From the NCBI GenBank assembly GCA_019914945.1, contig CM034102.1:5507501-5571500 (forward strand): a DNA stretch of 64,000 nt, in the 5' to 3' direction. The notes below the pieces were generated by a model, which saw only the letters and a list, made by a program, of their open reading frames with translations, was not told the DNA's origin and did not search any database. Numbering within the stretch: position 1 is the stretch's first letter; each line of letters opens with the position of its first letter. Positions 38,501 through 49,817 of the stretch are shown here, piece after piece. A program made the translations under genes and the position numbers. The stretch is from Typha latifolia (Eukaryota; Streptophyta; Magnoliopsida; Poales; Typhaceae).

Positions 38501-41500
38501 TCATTACATTCTACGTTCACAGCAATCATACATCTATGCAATGGTATACCATACCGAACACATGTAAAGCATTATCTTACTAATGTTGATGTCACATTAA
38601 CATTCTCATAATACTATGATGAACATGTTATAAATAACTACGTATGCAAAAGATATAATAGGGAGTACCAACTGTATGCATTAATACCGACATTTCCTAC
38701 ACAGGTATAATGACTGTAATTATGTTATGCTAGATTTGTATAACTCTACTCGCCTGGGGGGGTCTCCACGGTATGGTAAAACTCGTCAGCTAGTCCGGGA
38801 TCCCAAAATCTTCCTCACGCGGTGTCAATCCTATTAATTCATGCAAGTAAAGTCATTAGCGAACTAATAGAATCACTTATCTTATTAGCACATTTATGTT
38901 TAAGGGTATCCTAGGAATCTTATGTTATCCCAAAATTAAGGATCAGGCTAATCAAAACATGTGAAAATGATAAACAGGGTTATAGGGTCCAAATGACCCC
39001 AAAATGGCTAGGCTAGAGGCAAAGGGTAGGCTCAAACCCAACCCACAAGCAAAAGGGCCTTGGTGGTTGGAATAGTGGGCTGCAGACTGCAGCCCACTCC
39101 ACAATGGGCTAATGGGGCTGCGCCTGCAGCCCACCCGGATCTAAGGCTAGGTGGGCTGCGGCCTGCAGCCCACCCGAGTCTTGGTGGGCTGCGGCCCGCA
39201 GCCCACCCAGACCGGGCTGGTGGGCTGCGGTTTGCAGCCCACCCCAACAGATTAGTGGGCTGCAGTGGTCTGCAGCCCACTAGGGGGGGGGAAATGGGTG
39301 GGGGTTTAACCCCCACCCATCCACCTCATCTCCTTCCACTACCGATGGAAGGAGGGTGAGGCGGAGGGAAGCGCCCACGAGGCCGGCGGCGCAGCGCAGG
39401 GACGGCAGCGGCATGGGTCCGGCACAGCACGAGGCCGAGGAGGGGAAGGAGAAAGGGGAGAAAGGAAGAAGGGGGAGGAGCTTACCAGAAGGGGGGGGGG
39501 GTCGGCGAGCTCGGCAGCTGGCGGCAACCACGAGGGAGAGAGAGGAGAACGGAGAGGCTGCGGTGAGGGAAAGAAGAGATGAGGGAGATGGGTGGCGTGC
39601 ACGGCAAAGGAAGGGAAGAAGAAGAAGAAAGGGAAGGGCAGGGTGGCAGGCTCGGCACGTGCGTCAGTCAGGTTTTTTTTTTTTTTTTTTTTTTAAATGG
39701 GGTGTTACATAATTGTTATCTCAGCCCCTGTATATCACGTCTGTGTCATGTTTCCATGGATGCTCGAGTAGCACATATCATGCATCCATGTCGACCACGT
39801 CGCACACCACCTTGTCCTTGTAATATCATTCGATTGACAGTGGCACCTATCTATCCCTGGTTTCGCTTTCTTCTTGATTCACCCAATCTTGATAGGAGAT
39901 TGGTGTTTATCTGTCCTCAATTCGATTGCGTGGACTAGTGCAGAGGAGACGATGTTCTCACTGTTGCCACTGTCAATGATCACGTTGCGCACTATTTTAT
40001 TGATTGTGCAACTGGTCTTGAAGATATTATGGCACTGCGATATCCCCTCACTTTTGGAACGAACAATATGCACTGAAATACAAAGGAAGTTGGATTGGCC
40101 ATGCTCAGTCACTGCAATGTCGCCGTCCTCAACTTGCTCCTCATCTTCTTTGCCTTGACCTTGGTATAATACCCCTTCTTCATTAGTGGCTTCGACCATA
40201 TTGATCTATTGCCACTTCGGACACTTGTTAGACTGAAATCCGGCCTCGTGACACATGTAGCACTTTATTGGCAACTACTTCTCATAAGGGTTGTTGCTGC
40301 CCCTCGGTGTTGTTGACAGCTTGTTGGAGCTTCCGCCTCCTCTGGTTGTTTTTGCTAGTGGCGGCTGATTTGAAGTGGCCATTACCTTAAGAATGTTTTG
40401 CTTTGTTCAAGGCGAGGTGTGTGGAAGCCGTTCGACTCACCGACTGCAACTGGTTTGTCCCTTGTGCCACTTGCGCCTCAAGCTTTAAAGCTTAGTTTAT
40501 AGCCTCAGATAAGCTCCACATTGGATATAGATCTACTTGATCTCGAATAGTTAGCTTCAAACCTCCGTCGTGTCTTGCCATCTGTTGGTTCTTTGTCTTT
40601 GAAAGATTATTTTGGGCGTTGAGATTGTTGAATTCATCTGTACATTTGGTCATTGTCTGAAGCCCCCGTCGACAATTTTGATATTGATTAACATCTGCTC
40701 GTAGTCAGAAGGAATCGATCTTGCAAGAATTTCTTCACCTTGTGCCATGTGGTGACTTGCATTTCGCTTGTCGCATGCAGTAGCATTGTAATTGCTCCCA
40801 CCATGCAGAAGCTCCGCCTTTTAGCTTGTATGCGATAAGCTTTACCATTTATAGTCTGGTGTTGTGACCCAAATTCGGTTACTCGATCACGCTCGGGTGT
40901 AGGAAGGCTGAGCCTTTGTCTTCTTCGAACTCGTCGAAGGTTGAGCCTTTGTCTTCTTCGTCGGATGATTCCTGGTAGGCCTAATGCCTTTGTCGAGGGG
41001 GAGGGTCGCGCACCTGTACCGATTGATCACAAGGTAGATTCTCGCCGACCTGTACTCAGTTTCTGTTTGGTTTCCGGGTTATCTCAATTCACAAATTGTT
41101 GAATGCCTGTTGAATATCTCGTAGGGCACCTTCAAGATTGTGAACCTCTGCCTAGAGGGCCGGCACTCCATGATCTTCATTAACGGGGTGGGTGCCTACA
41201 ATGTTGTCATTTACCATTGGAATAAGAGAAGTCTGCTCTAATACCAATTAATGCAACGGCTAGTGCAAAGGCGACAACTAGAGATTAAAATATCTCTAAA
41301 GGATAAAGACTCATAAATTCTTTTTAAATTTCAAAGAGAAAGCAAAATTGTATAGAAATATTGAATGAATAATAACACAAATGTTCAATCCCTATTTATA
41401 GGGATCAAATACAACTCCTGGAAAAACTCTGAATCAAGTGTGATTCATAGATAAACTCAGAATCAAATATGATTCCTAGATAAACTTGGAATCAAATATA

Positions 41501-44500
41501 ATTTGTTTTGATAGGGATATATCATTCCTATATCAATAGTGGTACTAGACTTGTCAAATTAGTTGCTGCCAGGATGATCATAATTAATTTCAAAGATGTG
41601 ACCATTGTTGATTATTTAGATAGCTATGGTTTCAACTGCTGCAGAAGGTTGATTTTTTCCTATTATTACTTACAATGCTTTGTTTCTGAGTAGCTACTTA
41701 TCAAGGGAATGCTGAATTTGCAAGCAATTACATAGTAAATTGAATATGTGGTTAAGGATTCAGTTATTATTACTATTATTATTATTATCATTATTGTTAT
41801 TATTCTATATTGTTTAAGTTTCAAAAGTAGGTTTTGTGATGCCTTCATGTCTAAATGTTAATTGTCCTATTGCAGGGACCTCACTAGTGATGACTATTAT
41901 ACGCTCTATAGGCAGTGACTATGGACGACCAGGTGCTTGGTGTTGGACTGAACTTGCAAGCACTGGGAAGGTGTAAAATGTGGTGATTTATTTCAAATGA
42001 TAACCTCTTAAAGGATGCTGAAGTAAAATATTCTGAAAGTATTTTCTTTCTGAATGATACTAGTGAATAGCAGTGGTGCTAAGCATTTGTTTCCCATGTT
42101 TATGCTTTGGTTACATTTGATATTTTTGCTTTAAATTTGCCAAGTTGCTGTTATGTATATACTTTTATGAACAAATATGTTTTGTATCATTATGTTTTTT
42201 TTCTTAGATTGGACTTTGGAGGTTGACATGCAAGATTGGCTGTCTCTCGTGTGTAGGTGGATGTTTGATAACGAAGTGGTGGGGGAAATCTGTTTACTTT
42301 GAAAGTTTAAACAAACCAGATATAAGTGATAAGAAAATGTAGACAGTTTCCTTGGGCATGTTTACAGCTTCATATTCTTGTTCTTGTTTATTTAAAAATT
42401 GAAATGTGACCATAATCAATGCCCCAAATTCCTTGCATAATTAGTGTAAGTTGCATATGTGAAGTTGCGTAGCCGTAGTAAATAGAAATTCGCCCGATAG
42501 CAGCATTAATGATGACAAGATAGATTAGGAGTTTTGCATGTTGTATCTCAGTAATCTTGGTGATAAGAATCATCTGAAAACCACAAGAAGTCAAGTCTAC
42601 TCCTGTTAACTTGCATGTTCTGCTCTTTCTCACCAGTATGCAACCTGCTTCTGAATATCTGTGACCACATAAACAGATTTGTTATTGGATCCAGAAATTG
42701 TTTTTTTTTTAAAGTTCTTGACCTCTTTCTAAAGTCAAGTTTTTCATGTACAAAGTTATAACTACATACGATAGTATCAAGTGATAAGTATTAGATTTTA
42801 TTTTATTGACTTCTATTTGCATTATTTATTCCCCCCTAAAACCTTTATTCTTAGCTAGTCTAACTGCTCATTTGTTTTTATAAACTTACTAATTTCATTT
42901 TCTCCTCATGTCAATAACTTATCAGACACGCTGAGGGAAAGTATGTTATTATCTCTGATTTCACTTTTACTTCTTTGCAGGTAGCACACTTGATAACATT
43001 TTACGTTCCACTCTGGGGTGCAATTCTTTACAATGGGTTTACGTACTTTCAAGTAAATCGCATGTTAAACAATGCGACACGGGTATGTTATCCTTACTTT
43101 CAGCCAGCTTTATGATACTTTCATAGTTGCAACTGCTTATTGGAATATTATATCATTGAAAAAGCTTGAGAATGCTGCTCTTTCCCTGGACATATTAAGG
43201 ATATGAATCTCATGTGTCCTGTACAAACTTGCAGATGGCTGTTGGAATGGGTGATCGATCAAACCAATTTGACACGAGAGCAGATAGGAAGGTCATTTTT
43301 TACTGTAGTTCTTTGTATTCGACATTCTTCAGAATTCATATTTTTGTGCTGCTATTGGATTGCTCAATGACTAACACAGTATGAATTGATAAATTTAAAA
43401 GTTGAGGAAAACAGGGCATACTATTAAAACACTCTCTTCTTTTCCAACATGAGATGTCCAATTCTTTCAAATCCATAAAAAAAGGCTTATATGGAGATAA
43501 CATTGCTGAAATTGTGCAACCTTTGTAATCATCATGACATTCTTATTACACAGTTAAAATTAGAAAGAAAATTTTGGTAAACCGTGTTAATGTGGTTAAT
43601 AAAAATACTCCTGCATGGCTTGTGTTACTTGAGCTCTAAAGTTCGCCTTACTGATAGTCTGATGCCTCACATGCCATGCTATGCCCAAACTTTCTCAAAC
43701 ATTTTGCGCTTGGCTAGTATGAGTAAACTGTACATCTATTTGAAGCTTCCGGACCACCTTTTTACTTTTTATAGTTACTGTGACTTGTGATAAAACAGTT
43801 ATACATTCTTAATCATAGTGTTCCAAGAGAAAGATTTGTTGATCATTTGTTTATTATTCAGGTTGGCCGAAGTTTCTTCCACAAACCTTTCTGGTTATCT
43901 TCTCATTGAATATCCTATTTGAGTGAGAGATATTTTAATTACTCATGAAGTCAAGGAATTTCAAGGCTGCTCGAGTCTTGAGGATTTCATCGCTATTTCT
44001 TTCGTTCTCGTAGGAACAGGATTCTAGTGCAATTAGGCATTGTGTTTGTATCTTGAGCTTAGATATCTAGTTTCATACCTTGTACCAAGGCATTTGAAGA
44101 TGGGCGTGTGGTGAATAATGTGATACTCCTGTATTAGTCCACTAACTTTTACATCACATGACAGTTTTTTTTCTTTTTCCTGTAATTCATTTAAAAGATA
44201 TGCAGAATTATTAACTTGAGCTTATCTCTCTTACATCCCCAAATATTTGGGAGTAAATGCTTAGTTAATACGGTAAGATTTCTTACAAGCTTCCATCTGA
44301 CCATATGCACAAATGTCTCATATTTATTGCAGTTTTCCTTAAATCTTACTGATTATTGTATACAGTTGCTTCTGAAAGTGAAATGAAAATTATTTCAATT
44401 TATTTATCCTTAAATTTGTTGAGTTCGTATTCTGATCAATTTTACACATTTTCTTAGACAGTAGAACATAAAATTGCCAGTTTCCAGTAATAGCAAAGTA

Positions 44501-46558
44501 TATCTTAACACCTCTGAAGGTGGTGATTGATTTGTTTTTCCCTTTGCAGGCATTTAATAGGTGGGGTTACTACCCTTTGATTTTAATAGGGTCTTGGGCT
44601 TTTGGAACAATCAACCGTGTATATGACTTTGTAAATCCCGGCCATAAGATCTTCTGGCTTTCATTTCTAGATGTTGGATTTGCGGGACTTATGGTAAGTA
44701 TTATCTAGACTTTTGGAATTTTGCTTTTTTTTTTTACAAGTTCCAAAGTTAGCATGATTGACAATGTTCATAGGTTTTCATTCTATCTCGCAGTCCTTAA
44801 CAATATCCCTTTATCTTAGCTAGGAGCAATAGCATGTCTATTTTCTCATTGCATTCTTTTCCCAATGCTTCCTAAGATGTATTTGTTCTGGAATTTGAAG
44901 CTAAGTTCATGGGACTCTGTGATACATGCGTCTTATATGGGGCTGAGTTACTGGGAGAAAAGAAAAGGGAAACTTATCAGAGCTCTCTATATGTTTAGCA
45001 AGTATCATTGAGATAATTTTCAAAACCTTTTGGTTGTTCCGTCATTTTCAAATATAATAATTTTTACAAATCACACCCTATATTTTACTTACCTTGTGAT
45101 TCACACCCCGTATTTGATGATTTTATAACCCGGCACCTCTTTTTTTCGTATAATTTTTATGTAATACCCTGTGTTAACTTAAACAGTACTAAAAAAGAAA
45201 TATTCTATTATAATATAGAAAATAATTGATAAATATCTAAATTATCCCTGTCTTCATCCTCTTTTTTTTTCTTCCCAAAGAAAAAGAAAAAAAGAAGAAA
45301 AAGATGAGGAAGAGGAAGGAGGAAGATAAGAAAAAGTGGTAGTGGCGACGCGACAGCAACGGTGGAGGAGGTAGGTGGGGAAGATGGTGGAGGGATATAA
45401 AAAATGAGAAGAAATGGTAGAGATATTTTAGTAACTTGGTTGACGTTAGTTAGTCAAAATAACATTAATATATTAAATGAGAATTATAGGAAAAAAAAGA
45501 GGGGTCAGATTACAAAATTTTCAAAGATTGGATGTAAATCACAAAATAGATAAAATGTAGGGTGTGATTTGTAAAAATCTCTTAAATATTTTACATATTA
45601 GTATCATAGTATGCGATATATTATACTTGTCGAAACTGAGAAAAGGATAAACAATCAACCATGAATGCTTGTGCTGTATCTAACATCTATTATAATTTAG
45701 TTGCATCATGAATTTACTAATTAGTAGCTTGTCTTAGCGTTGTTCTACATGAATGGTATATAATTGAGCTTCCAAGGTCTGCCAGTATACGAGATGTTAA
45801 GAGTTTTAGTCTGAGGTTTTGGTTTAAGTAGCTCTTTATGCCAACATTAACATCTAAATTTTGTTAATATTTATGTTATTAGTAGTTTATGTCTTTATGA
45901 TATTCTTGGATTCTACGAATGATTAGGATTCATGTAGCAAATCCAAATTCTTGGACTGATAGAAACTTATACATTTATCCTATATAAATAGATAATAAAC
46001 AATTATATAAGCTACACTAGAGAGTTTATGTTAAATTTTTGGCAAAGTATTTGACATTTATCTAGCCACAGGTTCACCTTAGGTCCTAATTCCTAAGATT
46101 CCTTACTGGGAGGTTGAAAAGCATGAGTCTTGAGATTACTACTGCTAGTGCTCTTTGCTTTTTCTTTCCTTGCTAACAGTGTCCCATTTCTTTGTAATAT
46201 AGGGACTATTTAATTCGATTGCTTATGGACTTAACTCTTCTGTGCGAAAAGCGATTGCAGAAAGAAGTGAGATGTAAGTTATGACAAGGACTGAAGTATT
46301 AGAGGCTTATTAATTACCTTGTTAGTGTGTATGAATTGATGAAAATATCTGGATTCTCCTTTAGTGTAGAAAACAATCGTGAGTGCTCTGATGAGCTCAA
46401 GATTGATTATCAGGCAGCCATTAAATTCTTATTATTGGATTTCGTAATTTGCCAGGTGGATACCTGAGAGGTTCAAAAGGATGTATACCACTTGGTTAAG
46501 ACCCAGAGGACAACAAGAAAATGAGCTTGTCTCGCTTATTGTTGAGGGCCAGAAATAG
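32282..46558 (+). CDS. GCR1: GCR1, seven-transmembrane cAMP-receptor-like protein
   Basis: Nine plus-strand exons: 32282-32461, 34626-34657, 35786-35955, 41876-41970, 42981-43082, 43235-43291, 44550-44693, 46203-46273 and 46456-46558. All have GT-AG junctions and join in frame into 317 aa (Arabidopsis GCR1 is 326 aa). Hallmarks of plant GCR1 include FKLVF(F/Y)LALS (TM1-2), CVASFLWTTTIAFTLHRTV (TM3), PLWGAILYNGFTYFQV (TM5), RWGYYPLILIGSWAFGTIN (TM6) and GLFNSIAYG (TM7). Exons 6 and 7 carry the loop with RSNQFDTRAD. The family is remote from Dictyostelium cAMP receptors, sits in the plasma membrane and is linked to GPA1 and to ABA/GA responses, although true GPCR activity is disputed. The C-terminal tail (about 285-317) is the least conserved part. 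The gene spans 14.3 kb, mostly because intron 3 (5.9 kb) holds a retrotransposon. Confidence 0.95.
35523..35573. repeat. (TC)n microsatellite in GCR1 intron 2
   Basis: Perfect TC run of 51 bp, about 210 bp upstream of exon 3. Confidence 0.95.
36734..37032 (-). repeat. 3' LTR of the Ty3 element
   Basis: 299 bp; plus-strand ends TGATGTAG...GTATCA, i.e. TGATAC...CATCA in element sense. Shares ACTAGAGATTAAAATATCTC and TTCAATCCCTATTTATAGG with the right LTR. Confidence 0.9.
37033..37046 (-). other. Polypurine tract of the Ty3 element
   Basis: Minus strand reads CAAGTGGGGGGCAC directly before the 3' LTR, the usual plus-strand primer position in plant Ty3 elements. Confidence 0.75.
37284..39709. 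mobile_element. Nested solo LTR (2.4 kb, Tekay-like) inside the Ty3 element
   Basis: Ends TGAAACACCC and GGGTGTTACA are near-perfect inverted termini (TG...CA), and the 5-bp repeat TAATT flanks both sides (37279-37283 and 39710-39714). No internal retrotransposon domains lie between. It has LTR-like composition with GC-rich islets, a T22 run (39673-39694) and a G-rich stretch (39340-39660). Removing it and one TAATT rejoins the interrupted minus-strand protease-downstream frame, which confirms the order of insertion. Recombination between two LTRs of a full element is the usual origin. Confidence 0.85.
39074..39281. repeat. Array of six GTGGGCTGC...GCAGCCCAC palindromes
   Basis: Near-perfect palindromes lie at 39074-39098, 39113-39134, 39151-39173, 39184-39206, 39220-39242 and 39254-39281. 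Each has arms of about 8-12 bp around a 3-6-nt centre; spacing is 33-39 bp. The centres differ while the arms are kept, so the strand could form serial hairpins. It lies within the solo LTR. Confidence 0.9.
39879..40199 (-). pseudogene. Retrotransposon aspartic protease remnant
   Basis: A minus-strand frame of about 106 aa contains NVIIDSGNSENIVSSALV, the Ty3-type retropepsin region with the catalytic D-S-G and the typical N-I/V-V-S-S that follows. It is preceded by an acidic linker (EDEEQVEDGD). The frame stops at 39879. Decayed homology continues past the stop in other frames to 39715, where the solo LTR interrupts it. RT, RNase H and integrase are absent from the remaining 37033-37278 stretch. 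Confidence 0.8.
40200..41217 (-). pseudogene. Decayed gag of the Ty3 element
   Basis: The minus strand starts with an ATG near 41217 shortly after the PBS. Several in-frame stops and shifts interrupt recognisable gag: KLIAYKLKGGASAWWEQLQ (the WW of retrotransposon gag), a YQNCRRGLQTMTKCTDEFNNL-like block in two parts, and a zinc knuckle CYMCHEAGFQSNKC at about 40220-40265. In the knuckle the CCHC histidine is replaced by F while spacing is kept. A short tandem duplication of GAGCCTTTGTCTTCTTCG lies at 40909-40966. Not translatable as one protein. Confidence 0.8.
41235..41246 (-). other. Primer binding site, initiator tRNA-Met type
   Basis: Minus strand TGGTATTAGAGC, 2 nt inside the 5' LTR; differs by one base from the TGGTATCAGAGC common in plant LTR elements. 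Confidence 0.85.
41249..41535 (-). repeat. 5' LTR of the Ty3 element
   Basis: 287 bp, homologous to 36734-37032 with many substitutions and small indels; its inner terminal dinucleotide is mutated (TA for TG on the plus strand). The divergence between LTRs suggests an old insertion. Confidence 0.88.
45060..45578. mobile_element. MITE family B, copy 2, in GCR1 intron 7
   Basis: Perfect terminal inverted repeat ATTTTTACAAATCACACCCTA at the left; the right end reads the same 21 bases on the minus strand. Further inside, an AATACCCTGTGTTAAC-like block and a G-rich patch occur. About 519 bp, non-coding. No clear target duplication. Confidence 0.75.
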
Positions 46559-48013
46559 TAAAATGCTGGTGTACTCTATTAGTCCATTGTGTGGCATCAT
46601 TTCCTGTAGATATTCAAGTTTATAAGCGGAGCAAGAGGATCCAGAGGAAGAATTGGACTTTCGAGTCCACTGCTGCTCCCCTGATTTCATATTAGTTGAT
46701 TTTTTTTCCATGAATAGAAACCTCACCTTGTAATCAAGTTTGTCGTTTATGTTCTCTCTTCATTCTTGTTTTGTAAGTATCAGTTTCCTCAACATCAGTG
46801 GAATTTAGGAGTTTTGATGTGCAAAACTTTACAACATCTGGAGGCAGAGAAATTACTAGCAAATGCACTTGTTAGCAAATGAGGGGGTGTATACTTCTGT
46901 ATTAAGGCCATTCTTTTTCCTTTTCCTCTTTCATTGTCAAGTTGTTACTTTCGTTTATATTAGGAACAACTACAATCTTCGGAGTTATTCTCGATATTAG
47001 AAACTGTAAGTTTTTCAAATATCATGCAGGAAAACGTTGCCTTGCTTCCTGTTATTTATTGTGAATCCCCTGTGCCTGCTGTTTTAACTGTGCAGCTGTT
47101 TGGTATGTTTCTATACTAGATGCTAGCCACATTTTTTAATATTGTCTAAAATGATCTAGGAAAAAAGTCCATTAGATCTGATGGTGTGAAAAAGAGCGTA
47201 AAAATGTAGACTGCTGAAGAGAACAATATGAACTCACTGCAGGTTTTCTCATGGGATAGTTACTCTGGACATGTTTTTTTGGTTATTCATGGGTAATTTT
47301 ACAACGGGAAGTTCCACTGCAAATGCTTCGATACCGAGATGCACAATCTGCTCCTTTGTAGTAATCCAGATGATAAAAATCTCTAATTTTGTAATAATGG
47401 TTGTAAAACAAGGACATCTAATTGCAGCCATCTGTTACCGTGCTAGTAATTTAAATCAGTGTGCAATTAATACTTGCAGCAAAACTGATATTGCATGCTC
47501 TGAGGGTTCCAGAAGATACCTTGACGCCAAGTTTCTGATCAAAGAAATATTCCCCAGCTGCCATCAAAGAGATGCCTAACGCTACCAGGAAGGAAATGTC
47601 ATATCCATTTTGCCCACAGGAACTCCATTTTGCTAACGAGGATCCAAACAAAACACAGGAGGGAGACTTTAACCCAGTCCTGATCTATTTTCATTTTTTA
47701 GGCCATTCCTCGGGTTTTGGGAGCACAAATATCATCTATCGGGTAGTCATCTGTGAGTTTGATAAAGATGTTCTGTTGATTATGATAATGGATCCTCCTA
47801 TGTTAGAAGTGGTTCAAAGTAGTTATGCTGTCCACCACATATGCATATTAAATGCTGTTTCAATTATTAATTGGTTCTAGAACTTAACTTTGGTGAAGGC
47901 TATTTTGTCATTAGTTAGGCATGCTAGCTTTTGAGTCAACAATTCCACATTTGTTTGTTTCCTCATGTAGGTTGAGGTCACAAACAACTTGTAGCCTATG
48001 CAATGAAACAAAT
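46559..48013. other. GCR1 3' UTR and intergenic region
   Basis: Starts with the GCR1 3' UTR (46559 to about 46740). Overlapping open frames on both strands at 47249-47880 (60-102 aa) show no domain I can name; they may be decayed retrotransposon or simply chance, since a Copia-like PPT/LTR junction follows at 48014. Confidence 0.35.
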
Positions 48014-48120
48014 ACAAGGGGGAGAATGTTGGGAGTCACATGTGAGGATTCAATTTAACATGAAAAGTTAAGATTAAAGTGCTGATGTAATCCATAATGG
48101 TTGGACTTTAAGCTTTTTTT
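48014..48120 (+). mobile_element. Copia-like PPT and LTR start (fragment)
   Basis: ACAAGGGGGAGAA at 48014-48026 directly precedes TGTTGGGAGTCACATG, the arrangement seen at the internal/3' LTR junction of plant Ty1/copia elements. No partner LTR, TATA or target duplication was found, and upstream coding remains are not recognisable. Confidence 0.35.
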
Positions 48121-48501
48121 AATACTTGATTTGAATTCCCATGAAAAATAAGATCAAAGTGCTGATGCATGTCAAATTCTAATTTGATTGTGGTTCCCAT
48201 ATTCTGCAGTGATTTCTTTGTCATTAGCAGACCCCAAAAATCTAGCCTTTATGTTCTATTTTATTCGCATTATTTTCAAAGTAGAAGCAAGTTCTGCGAA
48301 CTATAAACAGGGAGCATATTTTTTTTCCCAGTATCAAGACAAGACTTAACATCATACTGATACAGTGATACTGCTCTCAATTTGAAACACTACAAAGAAT
48401 CAAAAAAGGAGAAGAAAAAAAAGTTGTTTTTCTTTTATGAACAAACATATTTGCTATCAAGAAATCTCTATATCCAAATTGTTGTTGATATCTGCAGCAA
48501 T

Positions 48502-49773
48502 CTATGCCCCTCTCTCCTGCTGCCGGCTTGGTGAGCTCCTCTGCTGTCTCAGGCTATTCGCGTAGGAGCAATTCCTCTCCCTGTGAAGGGTGCTTTCAGC
48601 ATGAATCGCTGAATTTGGATACTTCTGCTTATGCCTGTACTTGTGATCTTGCTGCTTGATATCAATCTTCTCCTTGTCATCTTCCTTGCTGTCTTCCGCG
48701 GTAAATGTGTAGACGAACGTGCCGGTTGGCACATCGTTCAGCTCCAGAAGCGGCTCGAGGACCTTGACGACGTCTCTCATGCAAGGGCGAGATTTCTGGG
48801 CATGGCTCAAGCACTGGTAAGCTACTTGAGCAGCCTTCTGTGCACCCTTTGTAGAGTACAAGGATTCAAGGCTAGGATCCATAATCTTGTATAATTTGTC
48901 TGGCTTTTTCAGGTAAGGCCTAGCCCAGTCAACCAAGTTCTGTTCTCTTCCACGCCGGTGTCGATCGACACACTGTCTTCCGGTCAGTAGCTCAAGTAGT
49001 ACTACTCCGAAACTGTATACATCACTCTTTGCAGTAAGATGACCTGCATACAAGGATCATTTGGTTAGGCATCTTTGTTTTCAAGTTTGCAACTGGAAAT
49101 GAACAGAATCAGTTGTCAGTGCAGAAGAGGTCTATAATTCTTACCGGTCATGATATACTCCGGTGCGGCGTAGCCGTGCGTGCCCATGATGCGCGTCGTG
49201 ACGTGCGTGTCATCGCCTTGCGGGCCATCCTTCGCTAGCCCGAAATCCGAAAGCTTTGCAGTGTAGTCCTGTGGTGTGAAGAGTAGAAAATTTAGTCATT
49301 GAGAGAATGAAAACATGTGAATTTTTTGTTTTTTGTAGCAGCTTACTGAATTCTTTCCTACAAAGATGCAAAGGTTGCTTTGCTAGTTGTAATAATTGTT
49401 AGATTGCTGACTTCAAAGTTAGAAATGCTTGTCAACATCTTCCTACCTAGACTCTATCTTTTTCTAGTCCAAGAATTAGGAGGTTAAGCAGCAAAGCACA
49501 GATTATCGGATAGTATTAATTAATTAATTAATTCTTCTCCAGATAGATGAGAAAGGAGTGCTCAAGTTGGCCTCCATCACTCTCGTTGGCATACAAGACT
49601 ACTTTCTAAGAATCTTCAGACATGGGGGGAGTCAAACTTTGCTGATGAGACTAAGCCAATGAGTTTTCGTTGACATGGAAGCAAGCAAGTAGGTAATCTC
49701 ATACTGCAAGTATAATATTATTAATACTATAGTCTAAAGTCTTTAACACTAGTTTGCCATATTTAGATATAGA

Positions 49774-49817
<44 letters not shown>

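Larger units (their letters stand above)
36734..41535 (-). mobile_element. Ty3/gypsy LTR retrotransposon, non-autonomous and decayed, in GCR1 intron 3
   Basis: The element runs on the minus strand, antisense to GCR1. Two homologous LTRs (36734-37032 and 41249-41535) bound it, and the 5-bp direct repeat ATAGT lies outside both ends (36729-36733 and 41536-41540). A PBS matching initiator tRNA-Met (TGGTATTAGAGC, one mismatch) is next to the right LTR, and a purine tract is next to the left LTR. The internal region codes on the minus strand for a decayed gag with zinc knuckle and a protease, but there is no RT, RNase H or integrase. A solo LTR is nested at 37284-39709. Without it the element is about 2.4 kb. 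Confidence 0.93.

Noticed and set aside
39074..39281. Regularly spaced palindromes resembling a CRISPR array
   Set aside because: Nuclear plant sequence, short variable gaps rather than spacers, and no cas genes; better read as LTR foldback repeats.
39032..39712. Several frames of 80-118 aa in the palindrome array and G-rich stretch
   Set aside because: They lie within the solo LTR and translate hairpin repeats and low-complexity DNA.
47249..47880. Open frames on both strands between GCR1 and the kinase
   Set aside because: Frames overlap head-on, show no domain and have no convincing splice partners; not annotated as a gene.
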